Source of the DNA: an uncultured Collinsella sp.
GTDB lineage: Bacteria; Actinomycetota; Coriobacteriia; Coriobacteriales; Coriobacteriaceae
Length of the DNA: 10,556 nt
NCBI GenBank assembly: GCA_900552395.1
Contig: URZJ01000048.1
Location: 1-10,556, forward strand
Direction of reading: 5' to 3'
Translations under genes and position numbers: made by a program
The notes under the pieces: model-generated
Told to the model about the DNA's origin: nothing
The model's input: the letters and a program-made list of their open reading frames with translations, nothing else
The model's database searches: none
Shown: in pieces, positions 1 through 6,783 of the stretch
How positions within the stretch are numbered: the stretch's first letter is position 1
Layout of the letters: each line of letters starts with the position of its first letter

Positions 1-20
1 CGTCTGCTGGCTTGGCACGG

Positions 21-26
21 TACAAT
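21..26 (+). promoter_or_regulatory. -10 box (TACAAT) of the rRNA methyltransferase gene
   Basis: TACAAT lies 37 bases before the ATG at 64 and fits an actinobacterial sigma-A -10 (TAnnnT). The matching -35 would fall at or before the first base of the window, so it cannot be judged. The same hexamer precedes four other genes here. Confidence 0.6.
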
Positions 27-63
27 ACTTGCAGCTTTAATTCATGAATTAGTGGAGTTATTG

Positions 64-1497
64 ATGGCAGAATCTCGTGCGGAGCGTAGGGCTCGTCGTG
101 CTTTGATCGAAGCGACTGAAGGGTCGGAGGAGAAAAAATCTTCTAAGAAATCCAAGTCGTCTCAGGATGCGAAGGGTAAGGCTAAGGCCAAGCGTCCCGG
201 CTCTCGTCGGAGCGAGGACAAGGCATCTCAGACTCGCACCAAGCGCCCACATAAAGATTCGGTTTCGCCTGCGCGAAAGGCCGTGGATCCCAAGTCGCCT
301 TGTTCCATCATGCGGGCTTGTGGTGGATGCACGGCGATCAATCGTCCTTATAAGAAGCAGCTGGCGGCCAAGCAGGCTGCTATGGAAGAGCTGTTTGCCG
401 AGCTCTGCGAGCGCGAGGGTATTGCTGTCGATCCCATTCGTGGTATGGGTGTCACCTTGGGCGACCCGGGTAAATATCCTGCGCCGCGTGGCTTTCGTCA
501 TAAGGCTGCCACTCCCTTTGCTCCCGGCAAGGAGGGCGCTGTCCGTTGCGGTTTCTTTGAGCGCGGCACGCACAAGATCGTTGCCGTACCCGAGTGTCCT
601 GTCGAGGCGCCAGGTGCCCGTCAGATTCTCAACGGCATCGCGCGCGAAGCTGAGCGGCTGCATATTCCCGCCTTTAATGAGGACAAGCATCTTGGTTTGC
701 TTCGCTATGCCGTCGTCCGCTGCGGTTGGCGTACCGACCAGGTCATGGTTACGCTCGTGACCGCCCAGCGTGACTTACCGCATGCACAGGAGTTCTTTGA
801 GGCCGTCGCGGCACTCGATCCGCATATCGTCACCGTTGCCCAAAATATCAATGGCCGTCCCGGTAACGCCATCTTGGGTGAGGAGACTCGTATCGTCTAT
901 GGCGCCGAGTGCATGCGCGACCAGCTGCTCGGCTGCGAATTCGATATCTCCCCTACCGCGTTCTATCAGACCAATCCGCAGCAGACCGAGCTGCTCTATC
1001 AGCTCGCGATTGACGGCATGGACCTGCAGCAGGGCAACATTCTTATGGACGCTTACTGCGGCAGCGGCACCATCGGTCTGTGCGCCGCGAAGGATGCCCA
1101 GGACAGAGGTGTCGGCATTATGCTGCTCGGCGTGGAGCGCAACCCGGCGGGCATTGCCGACGCACGTCGCAATGCCGAGCTCAACGGCCTCACCCGCAGC
1201 GCTTGGTTTATGGCCGACGACGCCACCGATTACATCCTGGACGCCGCCGATAACAACGAGCGCGTTGACGTCCTTTCCATCGACCCGCCGCGCGCCGGCT
1301 CCACCCCCGAGTTCCTCGAGGCCGCCTGCGCGCTCAAGCCGCGCCGCATCACCTATATCAGCTGCAACCCCGTGACCCAAGAGCGCGACCTGCACCAGCT
1401 CCTCGACGGAGGCTATCGCCTGCTCAAGATCACGCCAGTCGACATGTTCCCCCATACCGACCACACCGAGACCGTCGCGGTCCTCGAGCGCCGCTAA
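64..1497 (+). CDS. rlmD: 23S rRNA (uracil-C5)-methyltransferase, RlmD/TrmA family
   Basis: A SAM-dependent enzyme expected to methylate C5 of a uridine in 23S rRNA (U1939 if a true RlmD). I chose ATG 64 (477 aa) over the in-frame GTG at 52 because GGAG at 54-57 sits six bases before it. Residues 1-79 are a lysine-, arginine- and serine-rich, probably disordered tail. Then comes C80-x5-C86-x2-C89, which with C178 matches the [4Fe-4S] cluster cysteines of RlmC/RlmD. The SAM site is DAYCGSGTIG (from D329). DPPRAG is at 407-412, the catalytic cysteine is C434 in SCNP, and the family-typical HTETVAVL ends the protein. No TRAM domain is visible: the tail takes its place. Family membership is certain; the exact target uridine (RlmD, RlmC or TrmA-like) is inferred. 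The gene is monocistronic and convergent with the next one. Confidence 0.9.
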   Translation: MAESRAERRARRALIEATEGSEEKKSSKKSKSSQDAKGKAKAKRPGSRRSEDKASQTRTKRPHKDSVSPARKAVDPKSPCSIMRACGGCTAINRPYKKQLAAKQAAMEELFAELCEREGIAVDPIRGMGVTLGDPGKYPAPRGFRHKAATPFAPGKEGAVRCGFFERGTHKIVAVPECPVEAPGARQILNGIAREAERLHIPAFNEDKHLGLLRYAVVRCGWRTDQVMVTLVTAQRDLPHAQEFFEAVAALDPHIVTVAQNINGRPGNAILGEETRIVYGAECMRDQLLGCEFDISPTAFYQTNPQQTELLYQLAIDGMDLQQGNILMDAYCGSGTIGLCAAKDAQDRGVGIMLLGVERNPAGIADARRNAELNGLTRSAWFMADDATDYILDAADNNERVDVLSIDPPRAGSTPEFLEAACALKPRRITYISCNPVTQERDLHQLLDGGYRLLKITPVDMFPHTDHTETVAVLERR

Positions 1498-1506
1498 CCC
1501 ACCCCA

Positions 1507-1537
1507 GTAGATTTTTGGGACATGCCTTAAAATCTAC
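1507..1537. repeat. 9-bp perfect inverted repeat downstream of the methyltransferase gene
   Basis: GTAGATTTT (1507-1515) is repeated exactly in inverse at 1529-1537, around a 13-base loop that itself holds GG and CC for two more pairs. It begins 10 bases after the stop codon and lies upstream of the G+C-rich terminator hairpin. There is no T-run after the right arm, so it does not look like a rho-independent terminator. It may protect the 3' end of the mRNA or be a dispersed palindromic repeat. Confidence 0.55.
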
Positions 1538-1545
1538 CGGCACAA

Positions 1546-1579
1546 GAAAGGGGGCGGCCCGTCTGGACCGCCCCCTTTC
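1546..1579. terminator. Bidirectional hairpin terminator between convergent genes
   Basis: GAAAGGGGGCGG (1546-1557) pairs perfectly with 1568-1579 over 12 bp around a 10-base loop. It lies between the stop codons of the forward methyltransferase (1497) and the reverse PHP hydrolase (1598). The CTTTCGTT after the C-run gives a weak U-tract on the plus strand. The tail on the minus strand is also short, so its strength rests on the stem. Confidence 0.8.
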
Positions 1580-1597
1580 GTTGGATATATGAGCCCG

Positions 1598-2419
1598 TTA
1601 CATGCTCTTGCGCAGGTCACACACGCCGGCTGCCGCCATCTCGCGCAGCAGCGTCTCGCGGTCGCGCGTCACGATCAGATCCAGCGGGAAGTGAATCTCA
1701 TCGAGCATCTTGCGCGCGTGATCGAGTTTGCCAATGGCCATGCCAATGTGGGCATCGGTCGACACGCCAATACCCACGCCCAGCTCGGCGCAGCGCTCGG
1801 CGATCTTGCGGCATACGGCCCAATGCTCAGTGTCGACACCGTGTTCAAGACTATGGTTGTTGATCTCGATAATCTTGTGCTTGGCCTTGGCCGCCAGCAG
1901 CACCTCATCGATATCGAACGGCACGCCCGAGCGCCCCGCGTGGCCCAGCATGAATACCTTGGGGTGTTCCAAGGCATTGATATACATCTCGGTTGTCTGG
2001 GCGAGCGTCGCGCCTTCGGCAATCTGCGGATTATGCACGCTTGCCACCAAATAATCCAAATTGCGCGTCACCAAATCGAACAGCGAATGCTCACGACTAT
2101 ACGAATCGCCGGCGATATCGAGCGTGACAGGAGTATCCTCGCCAAACAGGCTTCCGTCCAGCGAAACGATATCAGCCTCGGCACCACGCAGCACCAGCAC
2201 GCCGCTCCAAATGCGCGGCCAGATATCCTGGTTGATAAAGAACTGGTAACTGCGCAGGTCATTGGGGCAGGCTGTAACCATAGAGCTCAGATGGTCGGCA
2301 GATCCGAGCACCTGCAGACCACGCTCTGCCGCCCAATAGATGTTCTCCTCGATGGTTGAGTACGCATGCGCAGAGAACATCGTATGAGTATGAATATCAC
2401 AAGAAAGAAGGTAGGGCAT
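1598..2419 (-). CDS. PHP-domain metal-dependent hydrolase (YcdX-like phosphatase)
   Basis: A 273-aa polymerase-and-histidinol-phosphatase (PHP) family protein, probably a cytoplasmic phosphoesterase with a trinuclear metal site. Putative ligands are in the family order: DIHTHT (H10, H12), H18, ADH (H43), GAEAD (E81), SVHN (H129), GHAG (H160) and STDAH (D222, H224). Length and motif spacing resemble the E. coli YcdX group rather than the PHP domains of DNA polymerases. Start: ATG 2419 has AAGGAG at 2425-2430, five bases upstream. An open frame continues to 2563, but it crosses the promoter and lacks family sequence, so I rejected the longer form. The gene is transcribed alone, downstream of the aminotransferase on the same strand but with its own -10. 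The natural substrate cannot be read from the sequence. Confidence 0.85.
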   Translation of the reverse strand: MPYLLSCDIHTHTMFSAHAYSTIEENIYWAAERGLQVLGSADHLSSMVTACPNDLRSYQFFINQDIWPRIWSGVLVLRGAEADIVSLDGSLFGEDTPVTLDIAGDSYSREHSLFDLVTRNLDYLVASVHNPQIAEGATLAQTTEMYINALEHPKVFMLGHAGRSGVPFDIDEVLLAAKAKHKIIEINNHSLEHGVDTEHWAVCRKIAERCAELGVGIGVSTDAHIGMAIGKLDHARKMLDEIHFPLDLIVTRDRETLLREMAAAGVCDLRKSM

Positions 2420-2456
2420 CGGGTCTCCTTGTCCAGTATGGCCGTCGCGTATATTC

Positions 2457-2462
2457 ATTGTA
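2457..2462 (-). promoter_or_regulatory. -10 box (TACAAT) of the PHP hydrolase gene
   Basis: Read on the minus strand, TACAAT lies 37 bases before the ATG at 2419. With 17-bp spacing the -35 position reads TTACGA, matching the consensus at only three positions. A second TACAAT (minus strand, 2562-2567) lies upstream of the intervening hairpin, just after the aminotransferase stop, and is less likely to serve this gene. Confidence 0.6.
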
Positions 2463-2519
2463 CGCATAGCTTTCGGCAGTCGTAAAACTGCTTCATCCCA
2501 ATCACACAACGGCATAGAC

Positions 2520-2550
2520 AACGGGGTCTGGCTTAAAACCAAACCCCGTT
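2520..2550 (-). terminator. Hairpin terminator after the aminotransferase gene
   Basis: AACGGGGT (2520-2527) pairs perfectly with ACCCCGTT (2543-2550). After one mismatch, three further inner pairs close a loop of about seven bases. It lies about 30 bases beyond the aminotransferase stop, in the right place for a terminator. The tail on the minus strand (GTTGTCTATG) is poor in T, so termination may be partial. Confidence 0.55.
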
Positions 2551-2578
2551 TCACGTAAAACATTGTAAGCAGAGCGCT

Positions 2579-3769
2579 TTACTTTCGACGATATTCGTCG
2601 GCCAGCTGCTTCCAGGCAGGCAGCGAGTTGACGATTGTCTCATAGCTCACGCAGTAGCCCAGGCGGAACCAGCCCGGCATGCCAAAGCTATCCGAAGGCA
2701 CCGCGAGCAGCTCATACTTCTTCGCGCGCTCACAGAAGGCGTTCGCATCGGGCTCCAGCGCTTTCACCCACAGGTAGAACGCGCCATCCGGCTCAACATA
2801 GGTGTAGCCGTACTCCGCCAGCGCATCGGTAAGCGCGGTGCGGTTGCGCGCATAGGCCTCAACGTCACTCGGCTCATCGATGCAATCGATGATCACGCGC
2901 TGGAAGAGCGCCGGTGCACACACGAAGCCCAGCGTACGGGCGGCACCGGCAACGGCGGGCATTAGACGAGCTGCCTGAGGATTCGTATTGGGAACCAGGA
3001 TCCACCCGACGCGCTCGCCCGGTAGCGAAAGCGACTTGGAATACGAGTAGCACACGATGGTGTGCTCGTAGATCGAAGGCACCCAAGGCACCTCGGCGCC
3101 ATAGACAATCTCGCGATACGGCTCATCAGAGATGAGCATAATCGGATTCTCGGGATCGCGCTTGGCGTTGACCTCGCGCAGAACTTTGGCCAGTCGCGTC
3201 AGCGTGTCGCGTGTATATACGGCACCGGTCGGATTGTTGGGCGAGTCGATGATGACGGCAGCCGTCTTATCGGTAATCGCCTTGAGCACGTTACTCACGC
3301 TCAGCTGGAACGTATCTTCATCGGCGAGCGCCTCAACACACGTGCAGCCGGCCTTCTCAATCCAAACGCGATACTCCGGAAAGTATGGGGCGATAACAAT
3401 AACCTCGTCGCCCGGGTTCGTAACGGCGTTGAGCGTGCAGGTGAGCGAAGCCGCGGCACCCACCGTCATAAAGACGTCCTTGCCCTCATAACTCGTTCCA
3501 AAGCGGCGGTTAAGCGATTCGGCGACGGCTGCTCGACATTGCGGCAGGCCCGGAGCGGGGGTGTAGCCGTGCAACTGGTCGCTCGGCAGCCCCAAGGCCT
3601 TCTTAATGGACTCCGCCACGGCAGCTGGCGCCGGAACACTCGGGTTGCCCAGCGAAAAATCGAATACGTTCTCCGCACCGATCTGCGCCTTGCGCTCAAG
3701 ACCATAGCTAAAGATCTCGCGGATGATGGAGCTTTCCGCACCGCGAGCATACATAGTTTCGTTGATCAT
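2579..3769 (-). CDS. PLP-dependent aminotransferase, class I/II fold
   Basis: A 396-aa fold-type I aminotransferase of the aspartate aminotransferase family, cytoplasmic, expected to move an amino group from an amino acid to a 2-oxo acid. Visible sites: SPNNPTG (176-182) with the asparagine that contacts PLP; SDEPY (214-218) with D215 pairing to the pyridine nitrogen; SYSKS with K245 as the Schiff-base lysine; GERVGW (251-256) with a phosphate-binding arginine; and R369 in FRLGYCVS as the likely carboxylate-binding arginine. Start: ATG 3769 is preceded by AAAGGGGA at normal spacing. An open frame continues upstream to an ATG at 3868, but that 33-aa extension runs through the promoter and the inverted repeat and is not coding. 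Substrate preference is not readable. The gene has its own promoter and terminator. Confidence 0.88.
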   Translation of the reverse strand: MINETMYARGAESSIIREIFSYGLERKAQIGAENVFDFSLGNPSVPAPAAVAESIKKALGLPSDQLHGYTPAPGLPQCRAAVAESLNRRFGTSYEGKDVFMTVGAAASLTCTLNAVTNPGDEVIVIAPYFPEYRVWIEKAGCTCVEALADEDTFQLSVSNVLKAITDKTAAVIIDSPNNPTGAVYTRDTLTRLAKVLREVNAKRDPENPIMLISDEPYREIVYGAEVPWVPSIYEHTIVCYSYSKSLSLPGERVGWILVPNTNPQAARLMPAVAGAARTLGFVCAPALFQRVIIDCIDEPSDVEAYARNRTALTDALAEYGYTYVEPDGAFYLWVKALEPDANAFCERAKKYELLAVPSDSFGMPGWFRLGYCVSYETIVNSLPAWKQLADEYRRK

Positions 3770-3793
3770 CTGTTCCCCTTTCGCATAGGCGCT

Positions 3794-3799
3794 ATTGTA
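3794..3799 (-). promoter_or_regulatory. -10 box (TACAAT) of the aminotransferase gene
   Basis: Minus-strand TACAAT lies 24 bases before the ATG at 3769, which predicts a short leader of about 18 bases. The -35 region at 16-18 bp spacing shows no good TTGACA match. The large inverted repeat begins about 29 bases upstream of this box. Confidence 0.6.
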
Positions 3800-3827
3800 C
3801 GCTTTAGCTGAGCAAAGTGCCGCAGCA

Positions 3828-3891
3828 ATGTTGATTGGGGACAGACTTAAATGCGTGAAAACGCTCATTTAAGTCTGTCCCCAATCAACAT
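3828..3891. repeat. 26-bp perfect inverted repeat, probably a dispersed palindromic element
   Basis: The left arm (3828-3853) and right arm (3866-3891) are exact inverse copies over 26 bp. The core of the left arm is GGGGACAGACTTAAATG. The 12-base middle can fold further as GCGT-GAAA-ACGC, giving a near-continuous hairpin of about 30 bp capped by a GNRA-type loop, with a single bulged base. It sits between the ftsH terminator and the aminotransferase promoter. It has no T-run of its own and its arms contain no gene. The form fits a REP-like or MITE-like element, but no second copy is in the window. Confidence 0.85.
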
Positions 3892-3893
3892 AT

Positions 3894-3936
3894 CGCTTAA
3901 AAGAAAAGCCTCCACAGGTTTCCCCGCGGAGGCTTT
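3894..3936 (-). terminator. Rho-independent terminator of ftsH
   Basis: On the minus strand GGAGGCTTT (3936-3928 region) pairs with its exact inverse at 3905-3913, a 9-bp stem with a 14-base loop. It is followed by TTTTCTTTTAA, a clear U-tract. It starts 11 bases after the ftsH stop codon. Confidence 0.85.
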
Positions 3937-3947
3937 CGCTACAAGAA

Positions 3948-6086
3948 CTATTTGTCGGCGTCGGTGTTGCCGTCAGCGTTGGCGGCATTGCCATCTCCGG
4001 CATCCTCAGACGCGACGTCGGCATCCTCCTGCATGGCCGCCTGCGCAAAAGCCGCGGCGTCTGCCGCAAGCTCCTCCTCGCTCATGCGAGGCGCACGCTT
4101 CTTGGTCGGCATACCGGCAGCCTTGGCGTTGCGCTCCTCCTTGGCCGCCAGGATATCGCCCTCGCGCTCAAGGTAAGCGTCCCACTCGTTGTCGAGCAGG
4201 GCATTCACGGCGTCGCCTTCGACGGTCTCGCGCTCGAGCAGCACCTTCGCCATCAGATCGAGCTGATCGCGACGGGCATCCAGAATCTCGACCGCACGGC
4301 GATGGGCCTCGCGCATGATGCGCTGAACCTCGATATCGATGCGACGCGCCGTCTCCTCGGAGTAATCCTGGTGATCGGCGTAATCGCGACCCAGGAACAC
4401 CTGATGCTGTGCCTCGCCAAACACTTGCGTGCCCAGCTCCTCGCTCATGCCCAGACGCGTGACCATCTCGCGCGCCATCTTGGTTGCGCGCTCCAGATCG
4501 TTGCTCGCGCCCGACGTGATGTCGTCGCACATGAGCTCCTCGGCAACGCGGCCGCCCAAGAACACGGCAAGCTCGTCGAGCATCTCGTTCTTGGTCTTGA
4601 GGAAGTGATCCTCCTGCGGAAGCTGCAGCGTGTAACCCAAAGCCTGGCCGCGGCTGACAATCGAAATCTTGTGGACCGGATCGGAGTGCTCCAGGATGTG
4701 ACCCACCAAAGCGTGGCCGCTCTCGTGGTAGGCAATCGTGGTGCGCTCGGCTTCGGTCATCACGCGACCCTTGCGCTGCGGTCCGGCAATCACGCGCTCC
4801 ATCGATTCCTCGACCTCGTCCATCGAAATCACAGAACGATGGCGGCGGGCAGCCAACAGTGCAGACTCATTGAGCAAGTTCGCCAGGTCGGCGCCGGTAA
4901 AGCCAACGGTCATCTGGGCGAGCTTCTCAAACTTAACGTCCTCGTCCATCGGCTTGTTCTCGGCGTGCACGCGCAAGATCTGCTCGCGGCCCTTTACGTC
5001 TGGACGGTCGACCGTAACTTGACGGTCAAAACGGCCGGGACGCAGCAGCGCCGGATCCAGAATGTCGGGGCGGTTGGTGGCGGCGATCAGGATGACCGAC
5101 TCGCTCTCCTCAAAACCGTCCATCTCGACCAGCAGCTGGTTGAGCGTCTGCTCGCGCTCGTCGTGGCCGCCGCCCAAGCCGGCTCCGCGCTGACGTCCCA
5201 CGGCATCAATCTCATCGATGAAGATGATCGACGGGGCCTGAGACTTGGCCTCCTTAAAGAGGTCGCGCACGCGGCTGGCGCCGACGCCCACGAACATCTC
5301 GACAAAGTCGGAGCCCGAGATGCTAAAGAACGGCACACCGGCCTCGCCGGCAACGGCCTTGGCCAGCAGCGTCTTACCGGTACCCGGAGGGCCCACCAGC
5401 AAAACACCGCGCGGGATCTTGGCGCCCAGCTTGCGATAGCGGTCCGGATCGCTCAAAAAGTCGCGGATCTCCTCGAGCTCCTCGACTGCCTCGTCTACAC
5501 CGGCAACATCCTCAAACTTGACCTTGGGGCGCGTTGCCTCGTTGGTCTTGGCGTTGGTCTTGCCAAACTGCATGTTCCTGTTGTTGGCGCCCATCATCTG
5601 GCGCATAAAGTAGAACATGATGGCGATCAGGGCAATCGTCGGCAGCGCGCTCATCGCAAAGTCGGCCCAAAAATCGGGGTCATTGGTGTTGACGATGTAC
5701 TTGGTATCGGGGTGCTCTGCCATAAGCTCGGCAAGCGAATCGGAGCCGACATAGGTCGAGGAGAAGCTCTTGAGCTCGCTCGTGTCGCCCTTGTCCTTTT
5801 TTGTCTTCCAGTAATGGCCCGCCACGCTTCCGTCTTGAACCGTATAGGTCAAATCTTCGACACGGTCCTGCTTAATGGCATTGACCATCTCACTCGTCGC
5901 GAGCTTTACGGTATTGCTGGAATTGGCAAAGCCGGAGCCCATGTTAAAGAAGGCGTAGCCCAGAAGCGCGCAAGCCAAAATAAAATACAGCCAGCCCGTA
6001 CGCGTGGGCTTCTTGCCTCCGGGCATCCCCGGGATCTTAGGCTCCCGGGGAGTCTGGGAATTGTTATCGTTACGGTCGTCGGGCAT
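3948..6086 (-). CDS. ftsH: ATP-dependent zinc metalloprotease FtsH
   Basis: A 712-aa membrane-anchored hexameric AAA+ protease that extracts and degrades membrane and short-lived cytosolic proteins. Order: short cytoplasmic proline-rich N-terminus; membrane segment 32-48; extracytoplasmic domain about 50-145; second membrane segment about 147-161; AAA+ module with Walker A GPPGTGKT (232-239), pore loop MFVG (264-267), Walker B IIFIDEID (287-294) and the second region of homology with RPGRFDR (349-355); then the zinc site HESGH (454-458) and distal ligand D529 in SGASNDLERAT. All catalytic residues are intact. The tail from about 655 on is alanine- and acid-rich and longer than the E. coli protein's end. 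The start is one base after the hpt stop (TAAGATG), so translation is probably coupled. It is the last gene of the tilS-hpt-ftsH cluster. Confidence 0.97.
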   Translation of the reverse strand: MPDDRNDNNSQTPREPKIPGMPGGKKPTRTGWLYFILACALLGYAFFNMGSGFANSSNTVKLATSEMVNAIKQDRVEDLTYTVQDGSVAGHYWKTKKDKGDTSELKSFSSTYVGSDSLAELMAEHPDTKYIVNTNDPDFWADFAMSALPTIALIAIMFYFMRQMMGANNRNMQFGKTNAKTNEATRPKVKFEDVAGVDEAVEELEEIRDFLSDPDRYRKLGAKIPRGVLLVGPPGTGKTLLAKAVAGEAGVPFFSISGSDFVEMFVGVGASRVRDLFKEAKSQAPSIIFIDEIDAVGRQRGAGLGGGHDEREQTLNQLLVEMDGFEESESVILIAATNRPDILDPALLRPGRFDRQVTVDRPDVKGREQILRVHAENKPMDEDVKFEKLAQMTVGFTGADLANLLNESALLAARRHRSVISMDEVEESMERVIAGPQRKGRVMTEAERTTIAYHESGHALVGHILEHSDPVHKISIVSRGQALGYTLQLPQEDHFLKTKNEMLDELAVFLGGRVAEELMCDDITSGASNDLERATKMAREMVTRLGMSEELGTQVFGEAQHQVFLGRDYADHQDYSEETARRIDIEVQRIMREAHRRAVEILDARRDQLDLMAKVLLERETVEGDAVNALLDNEWDAYLEREGDILAAKEERNAKAAGMPTKKRAPRMSEEELAADAAAFAQAAMQEDADVASEDAGDGNAANADGNTDADK

Positions 6087-6087
6087 C

Positions 6088-6636
6088 TTACGAATAAACC
6101 TCCGATTTCAAAATGCCCAGATACGGAAGGTTACGATAGCGCTCGGCATAGTCGAGGCCGTAGCCCACCACAAAGGCATCGGGGCAATGGGTTCCAACAT
6201 ACTTGGGCGTGACGGCCGAGGTACGGTCCTCAACGTCCTTCCACAGGAAGGCGGCGACCTCCAGAGAAGCGGGCTTGCGGCTCTCGAGGTTCTTCATCAG
6301 GTACTTGAGCGTCAGGCCCGAGTCCAGAATGTCCTCGACGATCAGCACGTCGCGACCGCGGATGTCGATATCCAGGTCCTTAATGATACGCACGATGCCG
6401 GAGGACTTCACGCCGTCGCCGTAGCTCGAAACAGCCATGAAATCGATGTTGGTCGGCAGCTCGATCTTGCGCATCAGGTCGCCCATAAAGACCACGGCGC
6501 CGCGTAGGACCGCAATCAGCACCAGATCCTTACCCGCGTAGTCGCGAGTAATCTGCTCGCCTAGGCGAGAGACGATACCGTCGATATCCTCCTGCGTAAA
6601 CAGAACCTTCTCGATATCCGGATGTTGAGAAGCCAT
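6088..6636 (-). CDS. hpt: Hypoxanthine phosphoribosyltransferase
   Basis: A 182-aa cytoplasmic purine-salvage enzyme that joins hypoxanthine (often also guanine) to PRPP, giving IMP or GMP and pyrophosphate. The PRPP-binding signature VLIVEDILDSGLTL spans 97-110, with the acidic pair E101-D102. The flexible-loop motif SSYGDG is at 70-75. VLRGAVVFMGDL (43-54) holds the pyrophosphate-loop region, and DAFVVGYGLDYAERYRNLPY (153-172) is the purine-pocket and C-terminal signature. Length is typical. ATG 6636 has AAAGGG five bases upstream. The gene lies between tilS and ftsH, an arrangement shared with Bacillus subtilis and many Gram-positives. A possible own promoter (-10 TAGAAT) lies in the 147-bp gap after tilS, and ftsH follows one base after its stop, so hpt and ftsH are almost surely co-transcribed. 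Confidence 0.95.
   Translation of the reverse strand: MASQHPDIEKVLFTQEDIDGIVSRLGEQITRDYAGKDLVLIAVLRGAVVFMGDLMRKIELPTNIDFMAVSSYGDGVKSSGIVRIIKDLDIDIRGRDVLIVEDILDSGLTLKYLMKNLESRKPASLEVAAFLWKDVEDRTSAVTPKYVGTHCPDAFVVGYGLDYAERYRNLPYLGILKSEVYS
6099..6103 (-). promoter_or_regulatory. ribosome binding site of ftsH inside the 3' end of hpt
   Basis: Minus-strand GGAGG lies within the last codons of hpt, 12 bases before the ftsH ATG at 6086. That is longer than usual spacing. With the stop and start only one base apart, re-initiation by ribosomes leaving hpt is likely. Confidence 0.5.
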
Positions 6637-6692
6637 GACAACCCTTTCTTGTGCTTATCGCCCACACACCGCCGTATGGACGCGAACTACAC

Positions 6693-6698
6693 ATTCTA
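6693..6698 (-). promoter_or_regulatory. possible -10 box (TAGAAT) upstream of hpt
   Basis: Minus-strand TAGAAT lies 56 bases before the hpt ATG in the tilS-hpt gap. No convincing -35 is present. It could start an hpt-ftsH transcript separate from tilS. Confidence 0.35.
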
Positions 6699-6723
6699 GC
6701 AGCGCACGGGGTATATTTACCAG

Positions 6724-6744
6724 CCCGTGCGCCATCAGCGCGGG
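6724..6744. other. short G+C-rich hairpin in the tilS-hpt gap
   Basis: CCCGTGC (6724-6730) can pair with GCGCGGG (6738-6744) over seven positions including one G-T pair, with a 7-base loop. It lies 40 bases after the tilS stop. There is no T-run on the minus strand, so at most it is a weak terminator or attenuator. Confidence 0.25.
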
Positions 6745-6783
6745 AATACCGTCAACGCCGCACAGAAAAGCTGGTGCGAGGAG

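Noticed and set aside
1589..2359. 256-codon plus-strand frame opposite the PHP hydrolase, and similar long frames at 775-1464 and 3062-3811
   Set aside because: All are antisense shadows of genes with intact catalytic motifs. None has a ribosome site or recognisable domains.
2420..2563. 48-residue extension of the PHP hydrolase
   Set aside because: It crosses the promoter and the upstream hairpin, while AAGGAG points to ATG 2419, where the family sequence begins.
3770..3868. 33-residue N-terminal extension of the aminotransferase to an ATG at 3868
   Set aside because: The extension would translate through the TACAAT box and the right half of the inverted repeat. The ATG at 3769 has a strong ribosome site and family homology starts there.
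4302..6212. 636-codon open frame on the plus strand opposite ftsH
   Set aside because: It lies wholly antisense to an intact, motif-complete ftsH and part of hpt. Its product (many His, Leu, Val, Gly) is the usual mirror of a G+C-rich gene, and there is no ribosome site or family resemblance.
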